Shown in pieces: positions 13,108 to 25,332 of a stretch of 64,000 nt of DNA; within the stretch, counting starts at the first letter, position 1, and every line of letters begins with the position of its first letter. Made by a program: the position numbers and the translations under genes. The notes beneath the pieces were generated by a model that ran no database searches, was not told where the DNA came from, and saw only the letters and a program-made list of their open reading frames with translations. Location of the stretch: assembly GCA_029718625.1 (NCBI GenBank), contig CM056376.1, forward strand, positions 117,029,307 to 117,093,306, given 5' to 3'. The stretch is from Synaphobranchus kaupii. Lineage: Eukaryota > Chordata > Actinopteri > Anguilliformes > Synaphobranchidae.

Positions 13108-14269
13108 GTGGGAGGAAAATAAAAGTGTAAATAACAGTCTATAGACATGTAAATAATAGGCCATAGGCTTGAACCCTTCATCCCTGTCAAGGGTTGTTTA
13201 GCTTAGACTGGCACCCTCCCTGTTCTGCCTGGTCTCTCTTGTTTGGAATTGGTCCCAAACAAGATCACAATCAAAAGGAACAAACCACAGCATTAACCCA
13301 ATCAAACAAGATCTGAATCAACAGGAAGAGCCCAAAACCCATAGCTAATAAAACAAGATAAGAGCCTAAAACAGAGGATGGAACATGCCTGTTGGCTGCT
13401 ACGATAAACAGTATAATGAGGCTTTACGGCTGTATGATTTGTGCATGACATTAGGCCTCTCTCCTTAGTCATGCATCCCACTGAGGCACTTCATCTGCAG
13501 CCTCCATGGGCTTCCACGCCAGCTGATTCTCACTGTTTTTATATATTTTTTTTACATTTCTGTCAACTTGGAATGCCCAACTGCATTTGTAAGCTGAACT
13601 CACTGCTGAAATCCCCTCTGTCAATTCGGCATTAGGCAGAATGCGTGAGCGCTCAATTCACCAGAGGGGGCTGATGGTGCGATGAGACACGAACATTCCT
13701 CCAACTGAAAGTGACGGTACGGCCAGCCATGTGCTTGCCAGCCACAGTCAGCATTGGCAAGGTCTGGATACAAGACCAGACTGTGGTGCCCAACCGCACA
13801 CAAGAATAATGCTGAGCCACCTGGTTTCCCAAAAACAAAAAACAACTTTTTAAAAGTTGTATTACAATGTAGCTAATGCCGTTTTCATACCTCCTAAACT
13901 GTCAACGCTAATTCACATTACGTGCAGAATCAGGTTGGTTTGTTTTCTGTTGCAACGGGAATATTTTACCTATCAAATCCATCAGGGCTTATACACCAAT
14001 TGCCAACTCTCTGGGCCAACCCAATGGGCTGTTCCAAGTTAACTGTTACTAAGTGCTGGACCACTAAATGTGAAGTGATTCAAAATGCATTAAATATTCT
14101 AAATACTAGCAAAATCATACCAATGGCACTGTTGCTAACGTAGGAAAGTCAACATGTTTGATATAGAGAACAAAATCAATCATAAGAGGTCAAATAGGCA
14201 GGTCACTGAAAAGGAGATGTATCCCACAGAATGTAAAACAAATTAAGAATGTTCAAATGAGATGCCAGT
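13108..14269. other. Intronic DNA, possibly partly conserved
   Basis: No exon or mobile element was recognised. The segment about 13,370-13,620 is unique-looking and of even composition. A CTCF-like motif (CACCAGAGGGGGCTG) lies at about 13,661. Neither observation is strong. Confidence 0.35.
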
Positions 14270-14545
14270 TACCACTACCATAATGTGCATACAGTGTACT
14301 TTGACATTTTGCATACAAAAAGTACAGAAAAAGGTACAAAACACTTGTCACTGGTGTGGTACCCTATAGGCACACAAAATTGTACCCCTAGCCAGCAATA
14401 CATAAATAATTAGTACCTTTTTCCTTGAAAAGGGACTTATTAGGACCCAAATAGATAATTATAGTACCTTTCAAGAACAAGTTCCTTAAAGAACAAAAAA
14501 GTACCTCCACTGTACCTTTATTTATGAAATTTAGCATTGTTTTGA
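14270..14545. repeat. Interspersed repeat with many GTACC/GGTAC motifs
   Basis: The stretch repeatedly carries GTACC and GGTAC on both strands (for example AAAGTACAG, GTGGTACCC, TTGTACCCC, AGTACCTTT, GTACCTCC, GTACCTTT). This pattern resembles a nonautonomous DNA element common in fish, but I could not define its ends or a target duplication. Confidence 0.4.
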
Positions 14546-15825
14546 ATTTCATATTTTAACATATTCGCGGATCATCTCTCTTCTTGTGCACATAAGGTAA
14601 GGATGACTGACAGACTGAGTTCCCCACATGCCACTCTGCTCTATATAGCTTGAATCAGGAAATAAGAGTCAGTTCTGCAAGGCCTTCTCTTTTTCGATTG
14701 TAGGCTCAATGCAATTCTTGGTTGAAACAATTGGCGTGGTGTATAATCCCTATGCTATGAATCACTTCCTTATGGAAGGGATTGTTTAACTGAGCCAACA
14801 ACTAATTTAGAAGTTTGTTAATAGCTTTTATCCAGCCTAAACATGCGCAGCAGTGTTTATGAAAAGAGCACATTTTCTTGCTGATGTCATTTTCACCTCA
14901 CAAAGTCTTGAATCAAAGCTGTTGACAATCAGCCTAAGCCAAATTGACGGGTATGTTTAATTTACTTCCATCCTGTAATACAACAGCGATTTGGCCACTG
15001 GTGATGGATCAGAACACCAATGCAATCATTTTCTGACAGGCAAACCATGATGAGGGCCAGAGTGCTAAACTCTGGACAAAAGGGTCAGTTCTATGTTCTG
15101 GCTCCCTATGGGAAATCTGCCATTGTAATCCCGGGAGCTAAGCTGGTAAAAATCGCCATAAACAAGCTCCACAATTTATATGGAATAAGCATAACAGTTT
15201 TATTAAACTGAGTAGCATGGAACCATATAAATGGTCTAAAACCACAATAATTTTGCTTAAAACATACAATATAGGTCTATACGTACAAGAAAAAAAAATG
15301 TAATGGCGAAGACAAAACAAACACACACACAATTTACCATGAAATCTAACTCTGGACTTGAAGAACGGCACTGTTTGATTCTCTTTCACGGTTCTCTCTT
15401 TTCAGTGACGAACCACACATTTCACAATTAAATGGGGGAGCCAAGCATAAACGGCTTGAAGGTCAGGCCAATTTATTTAGCATTTAAGAGGATATTTCAG
15501 AGAGCTCCCATGAAGGTCACATAACACTGGGAGAAATAAGATCGTTTTTCTTAAGTCCGGCACCAAGACAGCTGTGGAATTTAACACTCGCGTCATATGG
15601 CTAACTGGAAGGAGGGAGGGAGAGAGATTACAGAAAAATGCACAGGCCACAAGTTCACTACCAGACCTTTCTTGACTATCATTATTGTTTCTCTGTACAT
15701 ATGCATTTCTAACCAGATATTTCTGATTTATTTTCTCCAAAAAAAAAGAAAAAAAAAAAGAATTCATAGCACTATTTTACAAGACTACTGCAATACAAGC
15801 TCCATTTATAAGAAAGAATATACAG

Positions 15826-16170
15826 TGTAGTCCAAAAGTATTTGGACAGTGACAAGTTTCTTGTTGTTTTGGCTCTGTGCTCCAGAAAACTGGATTTGGA
15901 AGAGAACCGTGACTATGAGGTTAAAGTGCAGACTTTCAACTTTAATTTTAGGATGAACCGTGTAGAAATTGTAGACCATTTAATACTTAGCCCCCCCCCC
16001 CCCATTTTAGGGGACTAAAAGTAATTGGACAAATGAACATAAACTTAAATAAAGTCATCATATTTAATATTTGGTTGCATATCCTTTGCATGCCATGACT
16101 TCCTGATGTCTGTGAACAACATCAAATCAAGATTCTTTATATCTTATTTTCAGGTACAAGCGATACTATA
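15826..16170 (+). mobile_element. Tc1/mariner-like element fragment, copy 1
   Basis: It starts with ACAGTGTAGTCCAAAAGTAT followed by TTGGACAGTGACA, TTGTTGTTTTGGCTCTGT and CTCCAG, then GAACCGTGTAGAAAT. The same blocks occur in order at about 32,022-32,170. Ends of the 'cagt.caaaagtatt.ggacagtgac' type belong to Tc1/mariner-like DNA transposons. Only one end and no transposase frame is present. A C tract lies at about 15,991-16,003. Confidence 0.6.
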
Positions 16171-18214
16171 ACCTGTCTGCAATGGATCTCTATGGGAATT
16201 GGGGGGGGTCTGGATATTATGTGCTTCTACACATGTAGCATATATGATAAGTTATGCAACGTATCCTATGTGGGAAAAAAACAAAAGAGCTGTAAAATAA
16301 TGGCGAACACAAAAGCTCCGTAAGACGCAACGATAAAAACTACCCAGCTGCAATTCATTTTTAACAAAAAATGGCCATGGCGCATTACATTTTAAATTGA
16401 AAGGTATTGAGAATGTCAAATGCTTTCCTAGAGGTGGTGATCTTGAAAGACTTTTACTACAAGAAGAAGCCTTTTGCATTTATACTCTTGGGACCCTATA
16501 TCCAAATGGTCTAAACGACAAACTCTTATTTAAAGGGTAACTACACTCTAAATCACTTTTTCCCCCCGCTGTAAACGTGTTTGTATGCCTACCTTATAAT
16601 GAAACTTATTCATGCATTCCGTTATTTCAACAATTCAGAAATAATATTGTATATCATAAGAAACTGGTAGAAAAGCGTCTTTGTGCTGCCCCTAATGGTT
16701 GAAATTTCCTTTCTGCTCCCCACACTGCCCCCACCCCAATCGTGATGTCAGAGTACCTCTTTAGAGGTACCTCTACGTCATATGGATAATTGTTGTCACC
16801 CACAACGGAAACAGTCGGCAACTGATTGGTTAGACCCGCTACGTTACTTTCGTTTTGCCTCCACGTTTTTAAACCGGAACAATGTGGCGTCCTGATCAAT
16901 TCTCTTATTCCACCTAAATAGTCCACTAAAATATATTTCTGAAAATATTTGAGGTGAGAAATAGGCCACGCAGTTGCTGAATCAATTGATTCATATTTGA
17001 TGTGCAATGTCTAGTTAGACAGTTTGATCCAAGTTATACGAAATCATTTGTACAATGTACGTTAATTTATGCAAATGACGATGGACACAGCTCCTCCACC
17101 CCCACTCCTCTCCCTTTAATAATATAGGCTGATGTTTATTTTTCTTTCATCGGTGTTAATTACAACAGTTTTGGCTGACCACACCTTTTTAAACTTATAG
17201 GTTGATTACAGTGTCTTTGTATTTAGCCTAATCAATTACACCTGCTCTTTATATGTTGCCTGTTTTCTTTCGCACATATTTGCTCTGATGAAAGTCTCTG
17301 ACTAAATCCCCAGTATGACACTTTTCTGTGTTGCAAGATAGCAGCATGGCAGAAAGTACTTTCTTCTTTAGAAGTTTAGCTTTTGCGCTTCATTTGTTAG
17401 CACTGTAAAGACTCTTTCAGGTGTACAGATATTACCTTTCTTGTGGAATGCCAATCGAAAATGATAGAAACATGAATGGCAGACAAGGTCCACCTTATGC
17501 AAGGTAAAATGTTTCCAAAATAATGATCTTATAAGTAAATATGGAGTCCAGCATTCATACACGCCATTTCATGCAAATATTGTGACTTGAGCATTTTCAA
17601 CAAAATATTTTTGACTAGGTGTGTACTGCCTGACTAGGCATGAAGCTGAAGCCTAGAGAATGTCCATTTTCAGTCCACAGAAATCGTGTTACAACGATAA
17701 AATCAATTTGCATGGCAGAGATCCCCAAATAAATCAGTTTAACTGTCCTGCTTTCATTTAATCTCAGAATTTCCTATGTACTATATTTCTTTGTCACCAC
17801 CACCATCCTAAAGTAATCCTGGTCTTGCAGAATATGAGCCAAAATCAGCAGTATTACTTTTAGTAACGCAATTAACATCTCAACCACCATTTTAGTCTGA
17901 ATCAGAATCCAAGCTTTATCTGAATTTCTCAACGTGAAATGGAAAATAAGACAATCTGCTATGCTCATGTATTTTAAATTCAATTTAGTATAAAAATAAA
18001 ATAATATCTTACTTGGTTCCATAAGCATTTATCAATATAACATTAAACAAAGGCCATTAAAGCAAACAAAATCTTAGTACAACTCCCATTATATCCCATC
18101 CAATCAAACAACCCTCAACCCAGCAAAAAAAGGAACTAAAAATCCATCCCCATGCAACCAGACTCAAAACCAGAAACCAAAAAATAAATGAAATGAAAAT
18201 AAAAATAACGATGA
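16171..18214. other. Intronic DNA without recognised genes
   Basis: No exon was recognised. At 16,530 TTAAAGGGTAACTACACTCT resembles the terminus of a TTAA-specific DNA element, but no matching inverted end was found, so it is not annotated as an element. The rest is A/T-rich. Confidence 0.35.
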
Positions 18215-18241
18215 AGAGAGCGAGAGTGAGAGAGAAAGAGA

Positions 18242-18318
<77 letters not shown>

Positions 18319-18319
18319 T

Positions 18320-18370
<51 letters not shown>

Positions 18371-18371
18371 T

Positions 18372-18404
<33 letters not shown>

Positions 18405-18411
18405 CGAGAGT

Positions 18412-18496
<85 letters not shown>
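18215..18496. repeat. Compound (AG)n microsatellite
   Basis: Nearly pure (AG)n over about 280 bp. It is interrupted by a longer motif, CGAGAGTGAGAGAGAAAGAG, at about 18,221, 18,313, 18,365 and 18,405, so the array has been duplicated in blocks as well as by slippage. The fgfrl1 transcript would carry it as (CU)n. The long Ser/Leu or Arg/Glu open frames it creates are artefacts. Confidence 0.95.
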
Positions 18497-21400
18497 GGGA
18501 AATTGTGGTGAAGTTTGGCTTCGGTGATCTTTTATTTGAATGGCAACATACATTATTGTGCATCTTGTACATTATTCAATAGAAATCAGAACTCCTTTGC
18601 TTTGGTGAACCAGGAAGCACCACAGAGCAAGTGTCCCTGATGGATGTCTGAGGATGTGATGTGATTTGTCAATTTCAGTTTTAATAACTGCTATATTACG
18701 GCTGCTTTGACTGCTCTATTGTGCCAAGAGCTTATGGGACTTGAAATCAAGACCTTCAGGTCGTGGACTACATTTGATGGGCTCTGGACACTTCCCACCA
18801 TCTCCTCAGTGATATGTTCCATGGCACCCTGCCCAGGTGTGAATGCAAACAGATGTGGTTGCTGCTGCTGTTGGGGCACTATGCCCTTCTCTCCAGCTTG
18901 GGGACAAAACTTTCTTTGTTGATACCTCCAGCTCTAGGCAGTGAGTCACATTTTTAAGGGGTTTGGGGCCAACCATAATAAACTATTCCTGAAAGAAAGG
19001 CCCCCGTTAGACTAGGCATTCCTTGGAATTTCTGGAAGCATGCTCCACATCATCCACCCTGGCCTCCCAATCCAAACATTATTACCTGTGATTTCATCAA
19101 ATCCTCCAGCACACACAGAAAGTCATCACACGCAAATGGGCACACGACATAAATGCATATAAAGAATACACACAAGCGAAGACAAATGCAAATATACACA
19201 CCCACACACAAACACATGCATTCAAAGGCATATGCCCCCAAGCTTAACAATCACACATATGGTCAGAGACGGAGTCTAAACACTAATATGAGCTCTTGTA
19301 GTAGTTGGTAGCCGTATGAGGATGCAGTTACCTATTCCCCTGGTTATGCACCGGTAGAATTTGTTCCGCACTAAATGACTGTATTGTGGCCTTCACCAAG
19401 CAGCCAGGCTAATTGAGGAGGCATTAGATCCCTCCCTCACCTCAACCTTGGCACTCACAGGGCCCCGGAACAGCAAAACCACAAGTGTTCAAATATCTGG
19501 AATTTCACTCCATGCAACTGAAGCGTAGCAGGGATATTAAATATGACTCATCTTACTGGTGTGAAACTCAAACACCATACAAAAATCTCAGCATCCTGTG
19601 TAATGAAGCCTTATGAAAACAGCCCAGCTACTTTTTGTAATTGAAAGACAATGGCAAAGTTTACCTCACAAATTTCAGTGACAAAATTAGCCAAATATAT
19701 TTATGGGGTGACATATTTATTTAAACATTTCTATTAAACTGTTTCATTAAATACAGCCAGATGAAGACACACAGTATGCTCCTGGACCTATATCTATTTT
19801 AATATACATTTAATGTGTTACAATATGGATATGATACATCACACATTGTAAGGATCTGCTTACATTGGCTGTTCCCTCAGATCACTGACAACTGCTCTGT
19901 TCTCTGTTCTGGGCATAGCTTCCTACTGGACCACAAACAAAGCCTGCCCTTGCTATGTTTTGATTGGATCAGACTCCTCCCTCACTGAGTGCTGACTGGC
20001 TGATGCAGACTTTAGCCTTCTCCCTTTCTGTGTACTTTTTTGGGGGGGAGGTTCCAGATGTTGGCTTGGTTGATATTTCAGAGGCCCGGTGAGGTGTGAG
20101 AGCCGTAAATCAGTGCAGCCTCCCCGCAGCTCCCACTGAGTGTCAATTCCCGGTTCACTTACAGCCATGTCTGCATCCTCCTGACCCTAACGTCTGAACA
20201 GTAAATCTTCCTCAGGGCCGTTTGTTACAAACTCACTGCAGTGTCCAGGACTGTTTTTTCTTTCTTCCTGGGGTGAAATAAAAAGACAGAATAAGTTTTG
20301 CTTTCCCTACTTCACTCCATAACACAGAGTAGGTTGATCCCAGGCCCAGCAGGCGCACCTGTCCATCTCTCTTCTCTCTCTATCCCAGTCCTGACTGAGG
20401 CAGGAGCAATTGGTTGCCATAGGAATATGTGACAGTGAGGGGACAGTTGGTTACCATGAGGATAGGTTGCAGTGAGACGGCAGTTGTCAGCTCTATACAC
20501 AACTCCAACCAGGCAGTGGGAAAGGAATGGGGAGGTGCCAACACAGCAGTACATTGGATTCCTGAGATAACTCCAGAGTACGGTGTCGGTGTCCATTTTA
20601 GGACTGTGATACATGCCCTGAAGTTTTATCAGCGTCAGCCAAAGTTGTCGTCGAGTCAGCCGAACAAGCCTCATCCAGTTTGTTGTCAGAATCAGAGGTC
20701 AGAACCAGCCTCATTCACAGTTGATTTCAGCATCAGAAAAACATCTTTCATTCGGAGTTGGCATCAGAGTAGCCTCGCTGCTAAACTTATATCACTTTGG
20801 TAATGACTGCTAGCATTAGCTAAATAGGAAATTATAGCTAATTAGCAAGCAGGGTAGCTGGATAGGGGCTGCGCCTGCTTCATCTGAAAACTAAAAAACT
20901 TAAAAGCTTAATAGCTATCTAGCTAGCTTGTTTTCCTAATTTACATCAGTCTGCAGTTTTGTTGCCAAAACATTTTGAAAGCAAATGAGAAGATCATGTT
21001 TGTGGCTCGCATTAGCCAGTCAACATGACACCATCATATAACTGACTAAATAGCTTGTTATTTCGCTTGCAATGAACATTAGCCATCAAGTAGATACTGC
21101 TAGCTTGCCAGATAGTAAAAACACTACTAGTACCCAGCTTCACTAACTTAACTTCACTAACTAATGTTAACAATCCAGTCTAACATGCCAATGTGTATTT
21201 TTATCCATGTAAATGATGTTGGAATAACTCCCACAGAGTGTAATGGAGAGAGCTCAAACTTGGAGGTCAGTTAGATGACAACACAGTGCATATACAAACA
21301 CATTTTCATATCTGTGCTTATGTTGTGTGAGAAAACTTGTCTGTTACAATTGTGCCGGTTATCCCAAGATCATAAAAATCATGTAGCCTAGAGCATGAAT

Positions 21401-21604
21401 CACAAGGTAACTAGCTAACCTAATTGTTTGTTCACTTGCAAGATGGTTATCCACTCAAACCTCACTCTGTTTCATCCCTGCACCCCGACATCCCCAGGCC
21501 ACCCCCGGAATATGATTAGACCATTGATTACATTTAATTTAGGCACAATACACCGGGGTGCTTTGACAAAAGCAACGTCAGGCCACTCTGCAGTTCAATA
21601 AATA
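18497..21604. other. Intronic DNA without recognised genes
   Basis: No exon, tRNA or clear mobile element was found. Around 19,090-19,260 there is ACAC-rich DNA, and around 20,800-21,180 a TAGC/GCTA-rich stretch of the kind common in fish introns. Confidence 0.4.
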
Positions 21605-23254
21605 CAACCCCTGGCAAAATTATGGAATCAACACACTTAGAGGATGTTCACCCAGCTTTTTTACTTCGTAGCAAATAAACAAATCACAGATATGACACAA
21701 AACAATTTTTGTTTAATAGCTGAACATTCTGGCTTTGTGAAACATACCTCATACAAGTTAAATTAAATAATTTTAATTAATGGCATGTTTTTTCCAGATC
21801 AAGTAGAGCAAAAAAATATGGAATCACTCAATGTTCAGGAAAAAAATATGGAATCACCTTGTAATTTGCATTTCTAAAACAAATACCGACACAAATCTAA
21901 AAATGCTAATTAGTCTGCAGTTGCAGAGAGTGCTTACAGACCTTAACGAGTTGTTGGACTTAGCTAATTGAAAGGAAAGATGGCCCCAACAAGAGAGTTG
22001 TCAATTGAAACAATGGAAAGTATTATTAAACTCCTTCAAGAAGGTAATCGAACACGGAGTGTGGCAAAATATGTTGGTTGTTCCCAAATTTGGTGCAAGT
22101 ATAAACAAAATATGAAGGTTATAAAAGGAAAATATATGGGTAGATCAAGGAAGACGTCAAAGCGTCAGGATAGAAAACTCAAAGCAATATGCTTTGAAAA
22201 TAGAAAATGCACAACAAAACAAATGAAAAACAAATGGGTGGAAACAGGAGTCAATGTTTGTGACAGAACTGTAAGAAATTGGCTGAATGAAATGGGATTT
22301 ACATATAGAAAAGCAAAACGAAAACCAGCACTAACACCTAAACAGAAGAAAACAAGGTTACAGTGGGCTAAAGAGAAGCAATCATGGAGTGTGGATGATT
22401 GGATGAAAGTGATATTCAGTAATCACAAATCTGTATTGGCCAAGGAGATGATGCTGGAAATTTTGTCTGGTGCCGTTCTAATGAAACATATAAAGATGAC
22501 TGCCTGAAGAAAACAATCAAATTTCCCCAGTCATTTATGATATGGGGTTTCATGTCAGGTAAAGGACCAGGGGAGACGACAATCATTACCTCAACAGTCA
22601 ATGCACAGGTGTACATTGAAATTTTGGACACTTTTCTCATTCCATCCAGAAAATAGGTTTGGTGATGATGAAGTCATTTTTCAGGATGATAATGCATCTT
22701 GCCACAGAGCAAAGAGTGTTAAAGCTTTTCTTCAGGAAAGGAATATCAACTCAATGACATGGCCAGCAAACAGTCCGGATCTCAATCCGATTTAAAATTT
22801 ATGGTGGAAATTTTAAAAAAATTGGTCCATGACAAGGCTCCATCTTGCAAAGCTGATCTGTCAACCACTATTCGAGAAAGTTGGAACCAGCTTTTTGGAG
22901 AATATTGTTTTTCATTAGTGAAGTCCATGCCTCAAAGAATTCAGGGCATCATAAAAGCCTGAGGAGGAGCAACAAAGTACTAATTGTGATCTTTTTTGTT
23001 GATGATTCCATAATTGTTTCCTCAACATTGAGTGATTCCATAATTTTTTCCTCTACTGGATCTGGAAAAAAATATGCCATTAATTAAAATAATTTCATTT
23101 AATTTGTTTGAGGTATGTTTCATGAAGCCAGAATGTTCAACTATTAAACAAATTTTTTTGTGTGATATATGTGATCTGTTTATTTGCTACGAAGTAAAGA
23201 AGCTGGGTGAACATCCTCTAAGTGTGGTGATTCCATAATCTTTGACAGGGGTTG
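21605..23254 (+). mobile_element. Full-length but inactive Tc1-family DNA transposon
   Basis: This 1650-bp element lies between TA dinucleotides (21,603-21,604 and 23,255-23,256), the Tc1/mariner target. The ends are inverted repeats of about 250 bp beginning CAACCCCTGGCAAAATTATG on the left and CAACCCCTGTCAAAGATTAT on the complementary right end. Each arm carries TATGGAATCA-type direct repeats at its outer and inner edges, the IR/DR arrangement of several fish Tc1 elements. The interior holds a damaged transposase gene. The arms differ at many positions, so the insertion is old. Confidence 0.93.
21980..22962 (+). pseudogene. Tc1-type transposase pseudogene
   Basis: The product would be a DDE transposase that cuts and pastes the surrounding element. 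Reading from ATG at 21,980, the N-terminal paired-type helix-turn-helix domain is intact (ELSIETMESIIKLLQEG.. and, further on, TVRNWLNEMGF). The frame shifts near 22,420, where the expected acidic FSDE-like motif reads FSNHKS, apparently through a small deletion. The protein continues in another frame, is shifted again near 22,650, and regains QDDNASCHRA (second catalytic Asp) and NSPDLNPI. At the expected third acidic position (PIENLW) there is a TAA stop at about 22,792. The first and third catalytic residues are therefore both lost. A further stop follows before the C-terminal MPQRIQGIIKA. Confidence 0.9.
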
Positions 23255-23877
23255 TACCATACCATGGTTTGCTTTGAATTGTGTCACGTTCCTTGTGGCA
23301 CCCAGGGGTCACACAGCGAAATGCAATGGGCTTCATAACTTTATTTTCAGAGCAATTTTCCTACATGGGGCACAAAGGTGAATGAAATGGCTCCTAATTG
23401 GTGGTATTGTGGACACATGCCCAGCAAAACTAACCATTTGGTAAATAATGAAGATGTCAAGGACAAAGCAAATGATAAGCCAAACCTGTGTTAATAAGTT
23501 TAAGAATAAAAATTATGAAGGAACTTAAACACATGTGTTCAACTACCTAATTAGGAGCCTGTTGATTCACCTGAGTCTTTGATCAGTTAAAAAAACTTTT
23601 TGTATTTTTTCTTACCTTTTTTTGAATTTTTTTGTTTGCAATATAACACAATAAGCACAATGTGAACATTGGAATTGTATTCTTCATAAAGATGCCTGAA
23701 GTAGAAAGCGGCTCATCTTACCCCACTCTCCCCTGCCAACCCCCAATCTTCCCTCTCCCATCGCTATTTCAGCCCTCTTTTTTCAAGCCCATGTCCCAAA
23801 GTCCCTCCACCTCCTCCAACCCATTGTATCTGGCAATGGCCCCAGACCTCCTCCACCTCAACCCCCTCCCCAAGCCA
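23255..23877. other. Intronic DNA without recognised genes
   Basis: This is A/T-rich DNA followed by a C-rich CCCTCCC/CCTCC stretch at about 23,720-23,880. No exon or element was recognised. Confidence 0.4.
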
Positions 23878-24081
23878 GGGGCCTAATTTATCAAACTTGG
23901 TATAAATTTTATTCTATTCAGCCTACGCTCAAATCCATATTTGTCCTTGTGCACGAAATATTTGATATTTATCACAGTTGCATACATAACACACATGCAC
24001 ATTATTGAGTCAACGTTATCCTATAAATGTGCTCACTTTCTCATATTTAAGTTCCACTTCCAGTGAATCCTATAGTAACCC

Positions 24082-24433
24082 ATCCATTATCAAACCCGCT
24101 TATTCCTTGTCAGGGTCACGGGGGGTGCTGGAGCCTATCCCAGCATGCATTGGGCGAGAGGCAGGAATACACCCTGGACAGGCCGCCAATCCATCGCAGG
24201 GCACACACACCATTTACTCACACACTCATACCTATGGGCAATTTTAGAGTCCTCAAATTAGCCTAACCTGCATGTCTTTGGACTGTGGGAGAAAACCGGA
24301 GTACCCGGAGGAAACCCACGCGGACACGGGGAGAACATGCAAACTCCACACAGAAAGGTCCTTGGCCGGGATTCAAACTCAGTACCTTCTTGCTGTGAGG
24401 CGACAGTGCTAACCACTGCACCACCGTGCCGCC
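24082..24433 (-). mobile_element. tRNA-derived SINE with a perfect 13-bp target duplication
   Basis: On the minus strand it starts GGCGGCACGGTGGTGCAGTG, with an A box (GTGGTTAGCACTG) and a B box (GAGTTTGAATCCC). The body contains the fish SINE block around TTTGCATGTTCTCCCCGTG and CTGGGATAGGCTCCAGCACC and ends ATAATGGAT. CCTATAGTAACCC flanks both sides exactly (24,069-24,081 and 24,434-24,446). The clean duplication suggests one of the younger insertions here. A degraded relative is at 44,966. Confidence 0.92.
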
Positions 24434-24547
24434 CCTATAGTAACCCGATCTCTTATTTGATTTAGCAAAAGAATAAAACGTATGTCTCTGGCTTGCAGTA
24501 CAACTTTTCAGCCACTGGTTGTGCGTACACACCAAGGGGCCAAAACC

Positions 24548-25031
24548 AGGGCTGCATTCTAATCCAATTTAACGCTCCCTTCCCTTGCTCACTTCCCTCG
24601 AGGGAGCTATCTTGTGACGCAATTTGCTATGTGCGGCAAGCAAACTTAAAAGGTGCTCTCCAAGGGAGGATGAATGAGAAACCACAGAAGAGTTCTGTGT
24701 GAGAAACAAACAAAAATGGAACCGAAACGCTCTCACAACATTTCGGAAGTGCAACTAGAGTAGAAATGTGACCGCCCACTTTTTCCATGTGGAGCATTGC
24801 ATTGTGGGATTCCCTGCTTGCTGGAAGCTTGCATTTTATACCCTTGGTGGAAGGGAGGATAAAGGAGGCAGTGAGGGAATATAATTACTCCCTCCCCTTT
24901 CTTAAATTGGATCCGAATCACACTTGGTGTGGCTGCCATATTTCATCCTGGCATTTTGGGGATTCCCCCTTGAAACAAGGGAAGGGAACGACAGGAAGAA
25001 AGGATACATTTTGGATCCGAACGCAGCCCCG
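24548..25031. mobile_element. Probable MITE with short terminal inverted repeats
   Basis: CCAGGGCTGCATTCTAATCC at the left matches the complement of the right end (CCGGGGCTGCGTTCGGATCC). Internally there are several partial inverted segments (AAGGGAGG/CCTCCCTT). No open frame shows a domain. No target duplication was recognised, so the boundaries are approximate. Confidence 0.5.
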
Positions 25032-25223
25032 GCTTCGTTTTTGAAACTCCCTTCCTGGTCTTGTTGCGAGCGTTGCTCTCTGGTGCCAGTACGACAGGCT
25101 CCAGTATAGGTCTTTCAGGCCCGTTGTTCAATGCAAGTCAATGGTAGCAAATGTGGTACAAAAAAAGTAGATAAATACTACTCACAAGAACATGTAGTCG
25201 CAATAGGTGCTTTTTCTTCGGCT

Positions 25224-25331
25224 AATGTCTCCCCATGTGCCTTAAGTTATAATGTCTCCCCATGTGCCTTAAGTTATAATGTCTCCCCATGTGCCTTAAG
25301 TTATAATGTCTCCCCATGTGCCTTAAGTTAT
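25224..25331. repeat. 27-bp minisatellite, four units, split by a transposon
   Basis: There are four identical units starting AATGTCTCCCCATGTGCCTT, and a partial fifth unit (AATGTCTCCCCATGTGCC) resumes at 26,310 after the Harbinger-like element. The array was therefore interrupted by that insertion, or expanded on one side of it afterwards. Because 27 is divisible by three, it also yields a 9-residue peptide repeat that has no meaning. Confidence 0.93.
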
Positions 25332-25332
25332 A

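Noticed and set aside
12748..13190. Peptide repeat GGNHVLLVFCIET, which could pass for a small secreted repeat protein
   Set aside because: It is the 39-bp minisatellite, whose unit is divisible by three. It has no flanking gene structure.
16530..17110. Possible TTAA-specific element starting TTAAAGGGTAACTACACTCT
   Set aside because: No complementary right terminus was found within 600 bp, although CCCTTTAA occurs near 17,110 with unrelated flanking sequence.
18057..18582. Ser/Leu-rich and Arg/Glu-rich open frames
   Set aside because: Translations of the (AG)n microsatellite.
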